40,490 bases of DNA, from the NCBI GenBank assembly GCA_016892645.1, contig JAFEMX010000024.1:1-40490 (forward strand). Reading direction: 5' to 3'. Source of the stretch: Micrococcaceae bacterium RIT 802 (GTDB lineage Bacteria > Actinomycetota > Actinomycetes > Actinomycetales > Micrococcaceae). This document shows positions 8,677-16,081 of the stretch, in pieces. The stretch's first letter is position 1; the number at the start of each line of letters is the position of its first letter. The notes under the pieces were generated by a model that was given only the letters and a program-made list of their open reading frames with translations, made no database searches and was not told the origin of the DNA. The translations under genes were made by a program, and so were the position numbers.

Positions 8677-10374
8677 ATGGGCCAGCACGTGCCGCGGCAT
8701 CCGGCGCATCGCCACGCTCCCCCACGTGCCCTGCTCAAATGGATCGGCGTGGCCGCGACCGGTACCTTGCTCCTCGGCACCGCGCCCGCGACAGGTCAAC
8801 TGGTCCCGGGAGCCGCCGGCGCAACGGCCGTCTCGGCATCCGCCACGGCCGCCCCCGTCGTCAACCCCGTCTACGCCATCCCGGACACCACCCCGCTGCT
8901 GGATTCCACCGCGTCAACGACGTGGGCCGAGACGTGGACCCTTGGCTACCAGCCGGACATCAGTTCCGACGTCGGCTCCGACGTCGGCTCCGACGGCAGC
9001 GCCCGAAACGGCGAAGGGGTTTCCGGCTCCGGCGGTGCCCTGCACATCGCGGCCGGACCCGTCGGACTGCTCCCCGGCGGCCTCGCCCTATCCGCCCCCG
9101 TCTCGAGCACCCGCATCACCAGCGGGTTCGGGTGGCGGCTCAATCCCACCGGCCCCGGTTCCTACATCCACATTGGCCAGGACTACGGCGTGCCCTGCGG
9201 CACCCCGGTCCGTGCCGCCGAAGACGGCACGGTCGTGCAATCCGCCTGGGCCGGCCATTCCGGGCAGCGGGTCAGGGTCGACCACGGAAGCGGTGTCGAG
9301 ACCGCGTACAGCCACAACTCGCTGTTGATCGCCCACGTCGGCGACATCGTGCGACGCGGTGACCTGTTGGCCTTGTCGGGTACCACCGGGAACTCCACCG
9401 GTTGCCACCTGCACTTCGAGGTCTACCTCAACGGCAAGTGGGTCGATCCCGCCAAGTACCTCCCCCTGCTGCCTGGCCAAACCCGCCCCGTTACCGAAGA
9501 GGAACTGAAGCAGATTGCCCGCACACGGGCCCTCCCGACCGACCACGCCGCTGCCGCATCCAGCTCGTCGCCCAGCCCGGCATCGAGGACGCAGAGCCCA
9601 CCGGCCCCCGCGACCTCCTCGCCGTCCCCCGCCGGTCCGGACCGCACCAAGAGCCCCTCAAGCCCGGCGGGACCGAAGTCATCGACCCCGGGGGGAACCG
9701 CCCAGCCGGCGCCGTCAACACCGGCAAAACCGTCAACCCGCCCGTCTCCAGCCCCCACGACGCCCGCGCCGTCGCCGTCTCCCCATCCATCCCCTGCACC
9801 GCCGTCCGCCGAACCGACGGTGCCTCCCACCGAGGAACCCACGGCACCCCCGAGCCCGACCCCATCGGCAACACCGACACCGACAAGCCCGACGCCGAGC
9901 GAAACCCCGGCACCACCCACCACATCGCCGTCACCGACACCGCCAAGCCCGACGCCGAGCGAAACCCCGGCACCACCCTCCACATCGCCGTCACCGACAC
10001 CCAGCGGGACACCCAGCCCAACGCCAACGCCCGCACCACCGAGCCAGCAGCCGGAGCCGCCGGTCGGCACACCGCCGTCGCTGGCGTCACTGTGCCTGGC
10101 CTACCAGCAGGAGTACCGGGAAGCCGTCGCGGACCCTGATGCATCGGCCGACCGCCCCCTCGCAGCCACCGAAGTGGAATGGCTGACCGCGTCGCTCGTC
10201 GCTGCCATTCCGGATGCCGACCCCCTGCCGAAGACCCCCACCGTCCGCCGCGTGGCGGCACTGTGCCCGGCATGGTTCCCCCGGGGCATTGCCGACGCCA
10301 CTGTTCCGGCCGATCTTGAGGCCCTGGCGGCCACTCCAGTGACCAGCCGGAAGCCCGTCGACACCACCAAATAG
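8677..10374 (+). CDS. Secreted M23-family peptidoglycan endopeptidase with Pro/Thr/Ser-rich linker
   Basis: This 565-residue protein is predicted to be exported and to cleave peptidoglycan cross-bridges. A His-rich n-region is followed by a hydrophobic stretch (about residues 23-40) that forms a signal peptide. The LytM/M23 domain at roughly 145-275 has the zinc site HIGQD and the HLHFE motif, with the family SGFGWRLNP start and HNSLL segment. Residues 290-465 are a low-complexity Pro/Ser/Thr linker of wall-spanning type, including a 20-residue internal repeat. The C-terminal 95 residues contain LCLAY and AALCPAW, two cysteines in a layout reminiscent of short C-terminal modules in other secreted actinobacterial proteins. 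That last link is inference. ATG at 8677 follows GGGGGA. The domain call is firm; the specific bond cut is unknown. Confidence 0.92.
   Translation: MGQHVPRHPAHRHAPPRALLKWIGVAATGTLLLGTAPATGQLVPGAAGATAVSASATAAPVVNPVYAIPDTTPLLDSTASTTWAETWTLGYQPDISSDVGSDVGSDGSARNGEGVSGSGGALHIAAGPVGLLPGGLALSAPVSSTRITSGFGWRLNPTGPGSYIHIGQDYGVPCGTPVRAAEDGTVVQSAWAGHSGQRVRVDHGSGVETAYSHNSLLIAHVGDIVRRGDLLALSGTTGNSTGCHLHFEVYLNGKWVDPAKYLPLLPGQTRPVTEEELKQIARTRALPTDHAAAASSSSPSPASRTQSPPAPATSSPSPAGPDRTKSPSSPAGPKSSTPGGTAQPAPSTPAKPSTRPSPAPTTPAPSPSPHPSPAPPSAEPTVPPTEEPTAPPSPTPSATPTPTSPTPSETPAPPTTSPSPTPPSPTPSETPAPPSTSPSPTPSGTPSPTPTPAPPSQQPEPPVGTPPSLASLCLAYQQEYREAVADPDASADRPLAATEVEWLTASLVAAIPDADPLPKTPTVRRVAALCPAWFPRGIADATVPADLEALAATPVTSRKPVDTTK
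8965..9000 (+). repeat. Three 12-bp tandem repeats in the M23 gene
   Basis: The unit TCCGACGTCGGC occurs twice exactly and a third time as TCCGACGGCAGC, encoding [12 protein letters not shown] in the segment between the signal peptide and the peptidase domain. It lies in a flexible linker and is a candidate slippage tract. Confidence 0.85.
9872..10000 (+). repeat. 60-bp tandem repeat in the Pro/Thr linker of the M23 gene
   Basis: About two copies of a 60-bp unit (20 residues, with the core [10 protein letters not shown]) lie back to back with only a few base differences, for example CCCACC versus CCCTCC. A third partial copy precedes them. The period keeps the reading frame, so copy-number change would lengthen or shorten the linker without a frameshift. 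Confidence 0.85.
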
Positions 10375-10446
10375 GCTCGACCCGGCTCCGCGGACTAGTC
10401 TTCAAGGGTCCACCGGCTGTTGCCGGCCATCCCGCCCAGGACTTCC

Positions 10447-11724
10447 ATGAGCCACACCACCCAGACCGTCGGCGACCCGCCGGCACCCGCCCGCCGGGGG
10501 AGCCCGCGGGTCGCGATGCTCTGCCTGCACACCTCGCCGCTGGACCAGCCCGGTTCCGGTGACGCCGGGGGCATGAACGTCTACGTCCGCGAGGTCGCCC
10601 TGGCCCTCGCCGCGGCCGGCTCGGTGGTCGATATCTTCACCCGGGGTTCCCGCACGCAGCATTCCGTGGCCATCGGTAACGCCGTGGTGGTCCACCACAT
10701 CGCCGCCGGGCCCGACGGCCCCGTCTCCAAGGAGGACCTCCCGGGGTACCTCCCGGAGATCACCGCAGGGATCTTGTCGGGTGGATTCGGTCCGTACGAC
10801 GTCGTGCACAGCCACTACTGGATGTCCGGCATCGTCGGGCTGGAGCTCGCCGCCCGCTGGGACGTCCCCCTGGTCCACACGATGCACACCATGGCCAAGG
10901 TCAAACGCCGCCTCCAGCACGATGCCGACGAACCGGACTCCCGCGTCGAGGCCGAGACGGTGCTGGCCGCGCGGGCCACCCGGTTGACCGCCAACACGGC
11001 GGCGGAGGCCGATGAGCTCGTGGCCGACTACGGCGCGGCGCGTGGGCACATCGACCTGGTCGCCCCCGGGGTGAACCTCCAGGTCTTCCGCCCCGAGGGG
11101 CCCCGGATCTGGATCGGCGATGCCGGGCACACCCCCGGCCCCGCCGCCGATCCCCTGCGCATCGCCTTCGCCGGCCGCATCCAGAAGCTCAAGGGGCCAC
11201 AGGTCCTGCTCCGGGCCCTCGGCCTGTTGGCCCGCAAACGTCCGGACATCGACGTCGAATTGGCCATCATCGGCTCGCGCAGCGGCTCCAAGGAGCTCAA
11301 CTTGTCACGCCTGATCGCCGAGGAGCACCTCGAGCACACCGCGCATCGGCTTCCCCCGGCGCCTGCCGACCAGCTGGCAGCCTGGTTCCGTGCCGCGGAC
11401 GTCGTCGCCGTGCCCTCCTACAGCGAATCGTTCGGGCTGGTGGCCATGGAGGCCCAGGCCTGCGGGACTCCGGTCCTGGCGCACGACGTCGGCGGGTTGC
11501 GCCACAGCGTCGCCGACGGTTCCACCGGGGTGCTGGTCGCGGACCTGGATGCCCGCAGCTGGGCGGAGGCCATCGCCCACGCCGCCACACACCGCCAGGG
11601 GCTCCGGCGGATGGGAAGCGCCGCCGTGGTGCGTTCGCGCGCCTTCAGTTGGGCGCATACGGCAACGGCGGCCCTGGACAGTTATGCCCGGGCCGCCGCC
11701 GACCGTGCGCGGGATCGCTCCTAG
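10447..11724 (+). CDS. mshA: D-inositol-3-phosphate glycosyltransferase (MshA)
   Basis: MshA is a GT4-family retaining glycosyltransferase that joins GlcNAc from UDP-GlcNAc to 1-L-myo-inositol-1-phosphate, the first step of mycothiol synthesis. The 425-residue protein begins with the family hallmark LHTSPLDQPGSGDAGGMNVYV, then has VVHSHYWMSG, HTMHTMAKVK and the C-terminal donor-site stretch SYSESFGLVAMEAQACGTPV. I take ATG at 10447, preceded by AGG at a six-base distance, rather than an upstream in-frame TTG at 10420. The gene ends at a CTAG that also supplies the stop of the convergent MaoC gene. mshC is in the same window. Confidence 0.95.
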   Translation: MSHTTQTVGDPPAPARRGSPRVAMLCLHTSPLDQPGSGDAGGMNVYVREVALALAAAGSVVDIFTRGSRTQHSVAIGNAVVVHHIAAGPDGPVSKEDLPGYLPEITAGILSGGFGPYDVVHSHYWMSGIVGLELAARWDVPLVHTMHTMAKVKRRLQHDADEPDSRVEAETVLAARATRLTANTAAEADELVADYGAARGHIDLVAPGVNLQVFRPEGPRIWIGDAGHTPGPAADPLRIAFAGRIQKLKGPQVLLRALGLLARKRPDIDVELAIIGSRSGSKELNLSRLIAEEHLEHTAHRLPPAPADQLAAWFRAADVVAVPSYSESFGLVAMEAQACGTPVLAHDVGGLRHSVADGSTGVLVADLDARSWAEAIAHAATHRQGLRRMGSAAVVRSRAFSWAHTATAALDSYARAAADRARDRS

Positions 11725-12596
11725 AGCGGACGCACGGCCCCGTGGAAGTGGCGACGTCCCGACGTCGCGTTCCACCCCTCGAAACTGCGCAACCGATCGG
11801 TGGTCGCGACTCCGAAGCTGACCGTGGCGGGCAGCAGCACCGGGGCCTCGAAGACGATGTCCCAGTGGTAGCCGCCCTCCCGCGGCGCCGTCTGGGCCAG
11901 TGCCTTGCCGGCCAGGAACATGCCGTGGGCGATCTGGCGTTTCATGCCCAGTGCCTTCGCCGGTAGCGCGCCAAGGTGGATCGGGTTGTAGTCGCCCAGC
12001 ACGGCGGCGTATTCACGGCCGGCTCCGGCTCCCAGGCGCCAGGCACCGGTCTGGACCGGTGCCACGAACTCGGGGCGATCGCGCCGGCGTTCGGGACGCT
12101 GTCCCGCCCAGATTCCCTTGGCCAGGTACGTCGAGGTGCCCACCCAGACGACCTCACCGCCGACGCTCGCCTCGCACACCACATCCACTGCGGTGCCGGC
12201 GTGGTGGTCGCGGAGCTTATCGGCCCACGCGCGCACGTCCAGGGCCTCGTCCACGCCGATCGGGCGCAGGTGTTCGACCTGGTTGGACAGGTGCACCATG
12301 CCCAGCAGCGGCAGCGGGAAGTCGCGCGCCGCGAGCACCGACATGGCCACCGGGAAGACCGTCCCGTGGACGAAGACGCTGGGCAGCGTCGGCCGCACGG
12401 TGTCCCCCACCAGTTGCTGGTAGGCCTCCAGGCGTGGCACGTCGGCCCGCACGCCGTCCACGCTGTGCTCGACCTCGGGCAGCACCAGCGCACCGGACGA
12501 ACCGGTCAGCTTCGTGCGGACCTGGTTCGCCAGCGCCTCGGCGTAGAGCCGGGGCAGCGCGGGGACGGCATCCAGACGGACGTCGCGGCGGCTCAT
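11721..12596 (-). CDS. MaoC-type (R)-specific enoyl-CoA hydratase, HtdX-like
   Basis: This 291-residue protein is a double-hotdog hydratase. The C-terminal hotdog holds the hydratase-2 motif in GDYNPIHLGALPAKALG followed by HGMFLAGKAL, in which Asp and His are the expected catalytic pair. The N-terminal hotdog lacks that motif, as in other double-hotdog family members. The expected reaction is reversible hydration of trans-2-enoyl-CoA to (R)-3-hydroxyacyl-CoA. The start is ATG at 12596, which overlaps the fabG4-like stop as ATGA, and it is the last gene of a three-gene operon with the reductase and thiolase. The order matches mycobacterial Rv0241c-Rv0243 (remembered, not searched). Confidence 0.88.
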   Translation of the reverse strand: MSRRDVRLDAVPALPRLYAEALANQVRTKLTGSSGALVLPEVEHSVDGVRADVPRLEAYQQLVGDTVRPTLPSVFVHGTVFPVAMSVLAARDFPLPLLGMVHLSNQVEHLRPIGVDEALDVRAWADKLRDHHAGTAVDVVCEASVGGEVVWVGTSTYLAKGIWAGQRPERRRDRPEFVAPVQTGAWRLGAGAGREYAAVLGDYNPIHLGALPAKALGMKRQIAHGMFLAGKALAQTAPREGGYHWDIVFEAPVLLPATVSFGVATTDRLRSFEGWNATSGRRHFHGAVRPL

Positions 12597-13930
12597 GCGC
12601 CCACCAGCGACTGCCCGCACACGCGCAGCGTCTGCCCGTTGATGCCTCCGGCGGCATCGGACGCCAGGAAGCCGATGGCCTCGGCGACGTCCAGCGGCTG
12701 CCCGCCCTGCATCAGCGAGGGCATGAGCATCCGGCCGACGGTGCGGGTGGCCACCGGGATCCTGGCGGTCATCTCGGTTTCGATGAAGCCCGGCGCGACG
12801 GCGTTGATCCCGCCCTCGCGTGCGGCCATCGCCGGCGCGGTGGCGGCCACCATGCCGATCACCCCGGCCTTGGAGGCGGCATAGTTCGTCTGGCCCCGGT
12901 TGCCGGCGATGCCGCTGGTGGAGGCCAGCGAGACGATCCGCAGGCCCGGCAGGTCAGCGGCCAGGAAGGCCTCGTTCATGCGCAGCTGGGATTCCAGGTT
13001 CACGGCGATGACCGAGTCCCAGCGGGCCGCGTCCATGTTGGCCAGCAGCTTGTCCCGGGTGATGCCGGCGTTGTGGATCACAATGTCCAGGCGGCCGTGG
13101 CGGCCCAGTGCGTGGTCCATGATCATCGTCCCGGCGTCCTCGCGGGTGACGTCCAGCTGCAGCGTGGTGCCCCGGACGTCGTTGGCGACCTGCGCCAGGG
13201 CGTCCCCGGCCTGCGGGACGTCGACGGCCACGATGGTGGCCCCGTCGCGGTGCAGGGTCCGGGCGATGGCCGCGCCGATGCCGCGGGCGGCACCGGTGAC
13301 CACCGCGACCTTGCCGGCCAGCGGCTGGTCCCAATCCACGGGAAGCTCCCCGCGGGGTGAATCCACGGTCAGGAACTGGCCATCGACGTAGGCGCTGCGG
13401 CCCGAGAGCAGGAAGTGCAGGGCCGCCGTCGCCGAGGGTGCGTCGGCGCCGATCCCTTCGGCGAGCAGGATGCCGTTGGCGGTGGCCCCGCCACGCATCT
13501 CGCGTCCGAGCGAACGGACCATGCCGGTCACCCCGTGGCGTGCGGCCGAACGGGCGGGGGCGTCGGTGGGCACCGCCGGCCTCGAGATGGAGACCACGCG
13601 ACCGCCGGGGAGCAGGCTCCGCAACGCCGCCCCGGTCTCCAGGGCGACCGCCGAGAGGTCCGCGGGGGCCTCAACGGCGTCGAGTGCCAGGATCAGGGCA
13701 CCGAGCTTCTCGGAACCGCCGGCATGGCGGCGCACGTCCAGTCCCCAGCCCAGCAGGGTCTCGGTCAGTTCGTGGGCCGCGGCACCGGCACCGAGGACGA
13801 CGACGGGGCCCGGCACCAGGGGCTGGCCCGGCCGGTAGCGGCGCAGGATGGAGGGCCGGGGCAGGCCCAGCGACTTGGCCAGATCCTTGGTGAACCCGGT
13901 GTTGACGAGTTTCAGGTAGTTGTCGGCCAT
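12593..13930 (-). CDS. fabG4: High-molecular-weight 3-oxoacyl-(ACP/CoA) reductase, FabG4-like
   Basis: This 445-residue protein has two Rossmann-type halves, like mycobacterial FabG4. The N-terminal half (1-195) is a degenerate flavodoxin-like/SDR domain starting MADNYLKLVNTGF. The C-terminal half is a full SDR with TGAARGIG at 212-219, HNAG at 286-289, Ser at 337/339, and the Tyr350-x3-Lys354 catalytic pair in YAASK. FabG4 proteins reduce 3-oxoacyl-CoA or oxidise (R)-3-hydroxyacyl-CoA with NADH/NAD+. Here it pairs with an R-specific hydratase and a thiolase. It is separated by 2 nt from the thiolase stop and overlaps the hydratase start by 4 nt. The enzyme type is confident; physiological direction (breakdown) is inferred from the cluster. 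Confidence 0.92.
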   Translation of the reverse strand: MADNYLKLVNTGFTKDLAKSLGLPRPSILRRYRPGQPLVPGPVVVLGAGAAAHELTETLLGWGLDVRRHAGGSEKLGALILALDAVEAPADLSAVALETGAALRSLLPGGRVVSISRPAVPTDAPARSAARHGVTGMVRSLGREMRGGATANGILLAEGIGADAPSATAALHFLLSGRSAYVDGQFLTVDSPRGELPVDWDQPLAGKVAVVTGAARGIGAAIARTLHRDGATIVAVDVPQAGDALAQVANDVRGTTLQLDVTREDAGTMIMDHALGRHGRLDIVIHNAGITRDKLLANMDAARWDSVIAVNLESQLRMNEAFLAADLPGLRIVSLASTSGIAGNRGQTNYAASKAGVIGMVAATAPAMAAREGGINAVAPGFIETEMTARIPVATRTVGRMLMPSLMQGGQPLDVAEAIGFLASDAAGGINGQTLRVCGQSLVGA

Positions 13931-13932
13931 GC

Positions 13933-15261
13933 TCAGCGTGCCTCCAGGATCGCGACGACGCCCTGGCCGCCGGCGGCGCAGACGGAGACCAGGCCGCGGC
14001 CCGATCCCTTCTCGTGCAGCATCTTGGCCAGGGTGGCCACGATGCGGCCGCCGGTGGCGGCGAAGGGGTGGCCCGCGGCGAGCGAGGAGCCGTTGACGTT
14101 CAACCGGCCACGGTCAATCGATCCCAGCGCGTTCTCGAGGCCGAGCTTGTCGCGGCAGAAGTCCGGATCCTCCCAGGCGGCGAGGGTGCTGAGCACCGTG
14201 CCCGCGAAGGCCTCGTGGATCTCGTAGAAGTCGAAGTCCTGCAGGGTCAGGCCGTTGCGGGCCAGCAGGCGCGGCACGGCGTAGGCCGGAGCCATGAGCA
14301 GGCCCTCCTCGCCGTTGACGAAGTCGACGGCTCCGGCTTCGAAGTCCACGAAGTTGGCCAGCATCGGCAGGTCGTGTTCGCGGGCGTAGTCCTCGGAGCC
14401 CAGGAGGACGGCGGAGGCGCCGTCGGTCAGCGGGGTTGAGTTCCCGGCGGTCATGGTGGCCTTCTCGCCCAGGTTCCTGCCGAACGCGGGCTTGAGGGTG
14501 CCCAATTTCTCCAGCGTGCTGTCGGCCCGCAGGTTGGTGTCCTTCGAGACACCCCGGAACGGGGTGATCAGGTCATCGAAGAAGTGGCGGTCGTAGGCCG
14601 CGGCGAGGTTGCGGTGGCTGGCCAGCGCCAGCTCGTCCTGCGCCTGGCGGGTGATGCCCCAGGCTGCGGTGGTGACGGCCTGGTGGTCACCCATCGACAT
14701 CCCGGTGCGGGGTTCGCCGGTGCCCGGGGCGTTGGGGGTGAGGTCCTTGGGGCGGAACTTCGAGAGCGCGCCGAGCCGTTGCTGGAGGGTACGGGCCCGC
14801 GACAATTCAAGCAGCACCGCGCGCAGCCCCTCGCTGACGGCGATCGGGGCGTCGGAGGTCGTATCGACGCCGCCGCCGATTCCCGACTCGATCTGCCCCA
14901 GGCGGATCTTGTTGGCCAGCGAGCCGATGGCTTCCATGCCGGTGGCGCAGGCCATCTGGACGTCGTAGGCGGGCGTCGTCGGTGACAGTGCAGTGCCCAG
15001 GACCGACTCGCGGACCAGGTTGAAGTCCTTGGAGTGCTTCAAGACGGCACCGGCGGCAACGGCGCCCATGCGCTGGCCCTGCAGGCCAAACCGGGCCACC
15101 AGCCCGTCGAGGGCCGCGGTGAGCATTTCTTGGTTGGAAGCCGTCGAGTACTTGCCGTTGGAGCGGGCAAACGGGATGCGGTTGCCGCCGATCACCACGG
15201 CGGGACGGAGGCCGGTGGTGCCGGACGTCGATGCCTGGGCGGGGGAAGCCTGTGCGGCCAT
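13933..15261 (-). CDS. Acetyl-CoA C-acyltransferase (thiolase), FadA2-like
   Basis: This 442-residue thiolase would cleave 3-oxoacyl-CoA with CoA to acetyl-CoA and a shortened acyl-CoA. The nucleophile Cys is in MACATGMEA, the catalytic His in GHPFAATGGR, and the second Cys in SVCAAGGQG. NVNGSSLAAGHP and EIHEAFAG are also standard. The start is ATG at 15261, with AGGAGT seven bases upstream. A longer open frame upstream runs through the regulatory palindrome and is not used. It is the first gene of the thiolase-reductase-hydratase operon and is divergent from the TetR gene. Confidence 0.93.
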   Translation of the reverse strand: MAAQASPAQASTSGTTGLRPAVVIGGNRIPFARSNGKYSTASNQEMLTAALDGLVARFGLQGQRMGAVAAGAVLKHSKDFNLVRESVLGTALSPTTPAYDVQMACATGMEAIGSLANKIRLGQIESGIGGGVDTTSDAPIAVSEGLRAVLLELSRARTLQQRLGALSKFRPKDLTPNAPGTGEPRTGMSMGDHQAVTTAAWGITRQAQDELALASHRNLAAAYDRHFFDDLITPFRGVSKDTNLRADSTLEKLGTLKPAFGRNLGEKATMTAGNSTPLTDGASAVLLGSEDYAREHDLPMLANFVDFEAGAVDFVNGEEGLLMAPAYAVPRLLARNGLTLQDFDFYEIHEAFAGTVLSTLAAWEDPDFCRDKLGLENALGSIDRGRLNVNGSSLAAGHPFAATGGRIVATLAKMLHEKGSGRGLVSVCAAGGQGVVAILEAR

Positions 15262-15293
15262 GGAATGACTCCTGACAGTGTGAGGTGGATTAC

Positions 15294-15326
15294 CGATACC
15301 AAGCGTACCTGATACGCTGGGTATCG
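15294..15326. promoter_or_regulatory. Near-perfect 33-bp palindrome, probable TetR operator between divergent operons
   Basis: The arms CGATACCAAGCGTA (15294-15307) and TACGCTGGGTATCG (15313-15326) are inverted repeats with 13 of 14 positions matching around a 5-bp centre. Each arm contains TACGCT, a TANNNT -10 hexamer. On the plus strand it lies at 15313-15318, seven bases before the TetR GTG. On the minus strand it lies at 15307-15302, 17 bp downstream of TTCACG (15330-15325). Repressor bound here would cover both -10 elements. Symmetry is seen; regulator identity is inferred from position. Confidence 0.8.
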
Positions 15327-16081
15327 TGAACTCCTCCGACATCTCCACCGATGCCACGGTCGGCGTGTCCGGCGATGGCCGCTCGGCCCGCTGGGATGCC
15401 CACCGGCAGTCCCGCAGGACGGAACTGGTCAAGGCCGCCCGCGCCGTCATCCACCGGTTCGGCCCCAGCGCCTCCATGGACGACTGCGCCGCCGCGGCCG
15501 GAACCTCGAAATCCGTCTTCTACCGCTACTTCGGTGACAAGGACGGCCTGCGACGTGCCATGGGTGAGATCGTCATCGGCCAAATGCGGTCCAAGGTCGT
15601 CGACGCCGCCCGCGCCGCAACGACCGAGCAGGCCGGGCTGCTGGCCATGGTCCGCGCCTACCTCCACATGGCCCAGACGTCTCCCAACGTCTACTTCTAC
15701 GTCACCGACATCTCCCGCGACCCGCAGGCCGGCGCGAACGCTTCCCCGGGCGCCGAGCCGCTGGATGACTTCTTCGCCGAGCTCACCTCGATGATGACGG
15801 ACCGGATGCACGCCTACCTGCGCAGCCGCAATGGCTCCGACGCGCCGGCCTCCGCCCTCGACCTGTGGCCCCGCGCCGCCATCGGCATGGTCCGCGCCGC
15901 GGGCGAGGCCTGGCTACGCACCCCCGACTCCCCCGGGAAACCCACGGAAGAAGAATTGACCCTGACCATCACGGGCTGGCTGGTCTCGGGCATCACGGGA
16001 GGACCTTCCAGAACGCTTCCCCCATACACCACTCCGCACACCAGCACGAATGCAATTGAACCGGAAAGGCACACATCGTGA
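15326..16081 (+). CDS. TetR/AcrR-family transcriptional regulator of the beta-oxidation cassette
   Basis: This 251-residue repressor has an N-terminal helix-turn-helix: residues about 28-75 contain AARAVIHRFGPSASMDDCAAAAGTSKSVFYRYFGDKDGLRRAMG in pieces typical of TetR. An all-helical ligand-binding domain follows. The ligand is probably an acyl-CoA or fatty-acid-type effector, inferred only from context. The start is GTG at 15326, the last base of the palindrome, with no Shine-Dalgarno sequence, so it may be leaderless. GTG at 15365 is an alternative. The stop overlaps the start of the acyl-CoA oxidase-like gene as GTGA, so the two are translationally coupled. Confidence 0.88.
   Translation: MNSSDISTDATVGVSGDGRSARWDAHRQSRRTELVKAARAVIHRFGPSASMDDCAAAAGTSKSVFYRYFGDKDGLRRAMGEIVIGQMRSKVVDAARAATTEQAGLLAMVRAYLHMAQTSPNVYFYVTDISRDPQAGANASPGAEPLDDFFAELTSMMTDRMHAYLRSRNGSDAPASALDLWPRAAIGMVRAAGEAWLRTPDSPGKPTEEELTLTITGWLVSGITGGPSRTLPPYTTPHTSTNAIEPERHTS

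Noticed and set aside
9402-10186. Two long extra plus-strand frames in the M23 linker region
   Set aside because: Pro/Thr/Ser codons leave all frames open; the other frames give Arg/His-rich low-complexity sequence without domains.
13931-15477. Longer thiolase start at 15477
   Set aside because: It would run through the palindrome and the TetR coding region; ATG 15261 has AGGAGT and a family-like N-terminus.
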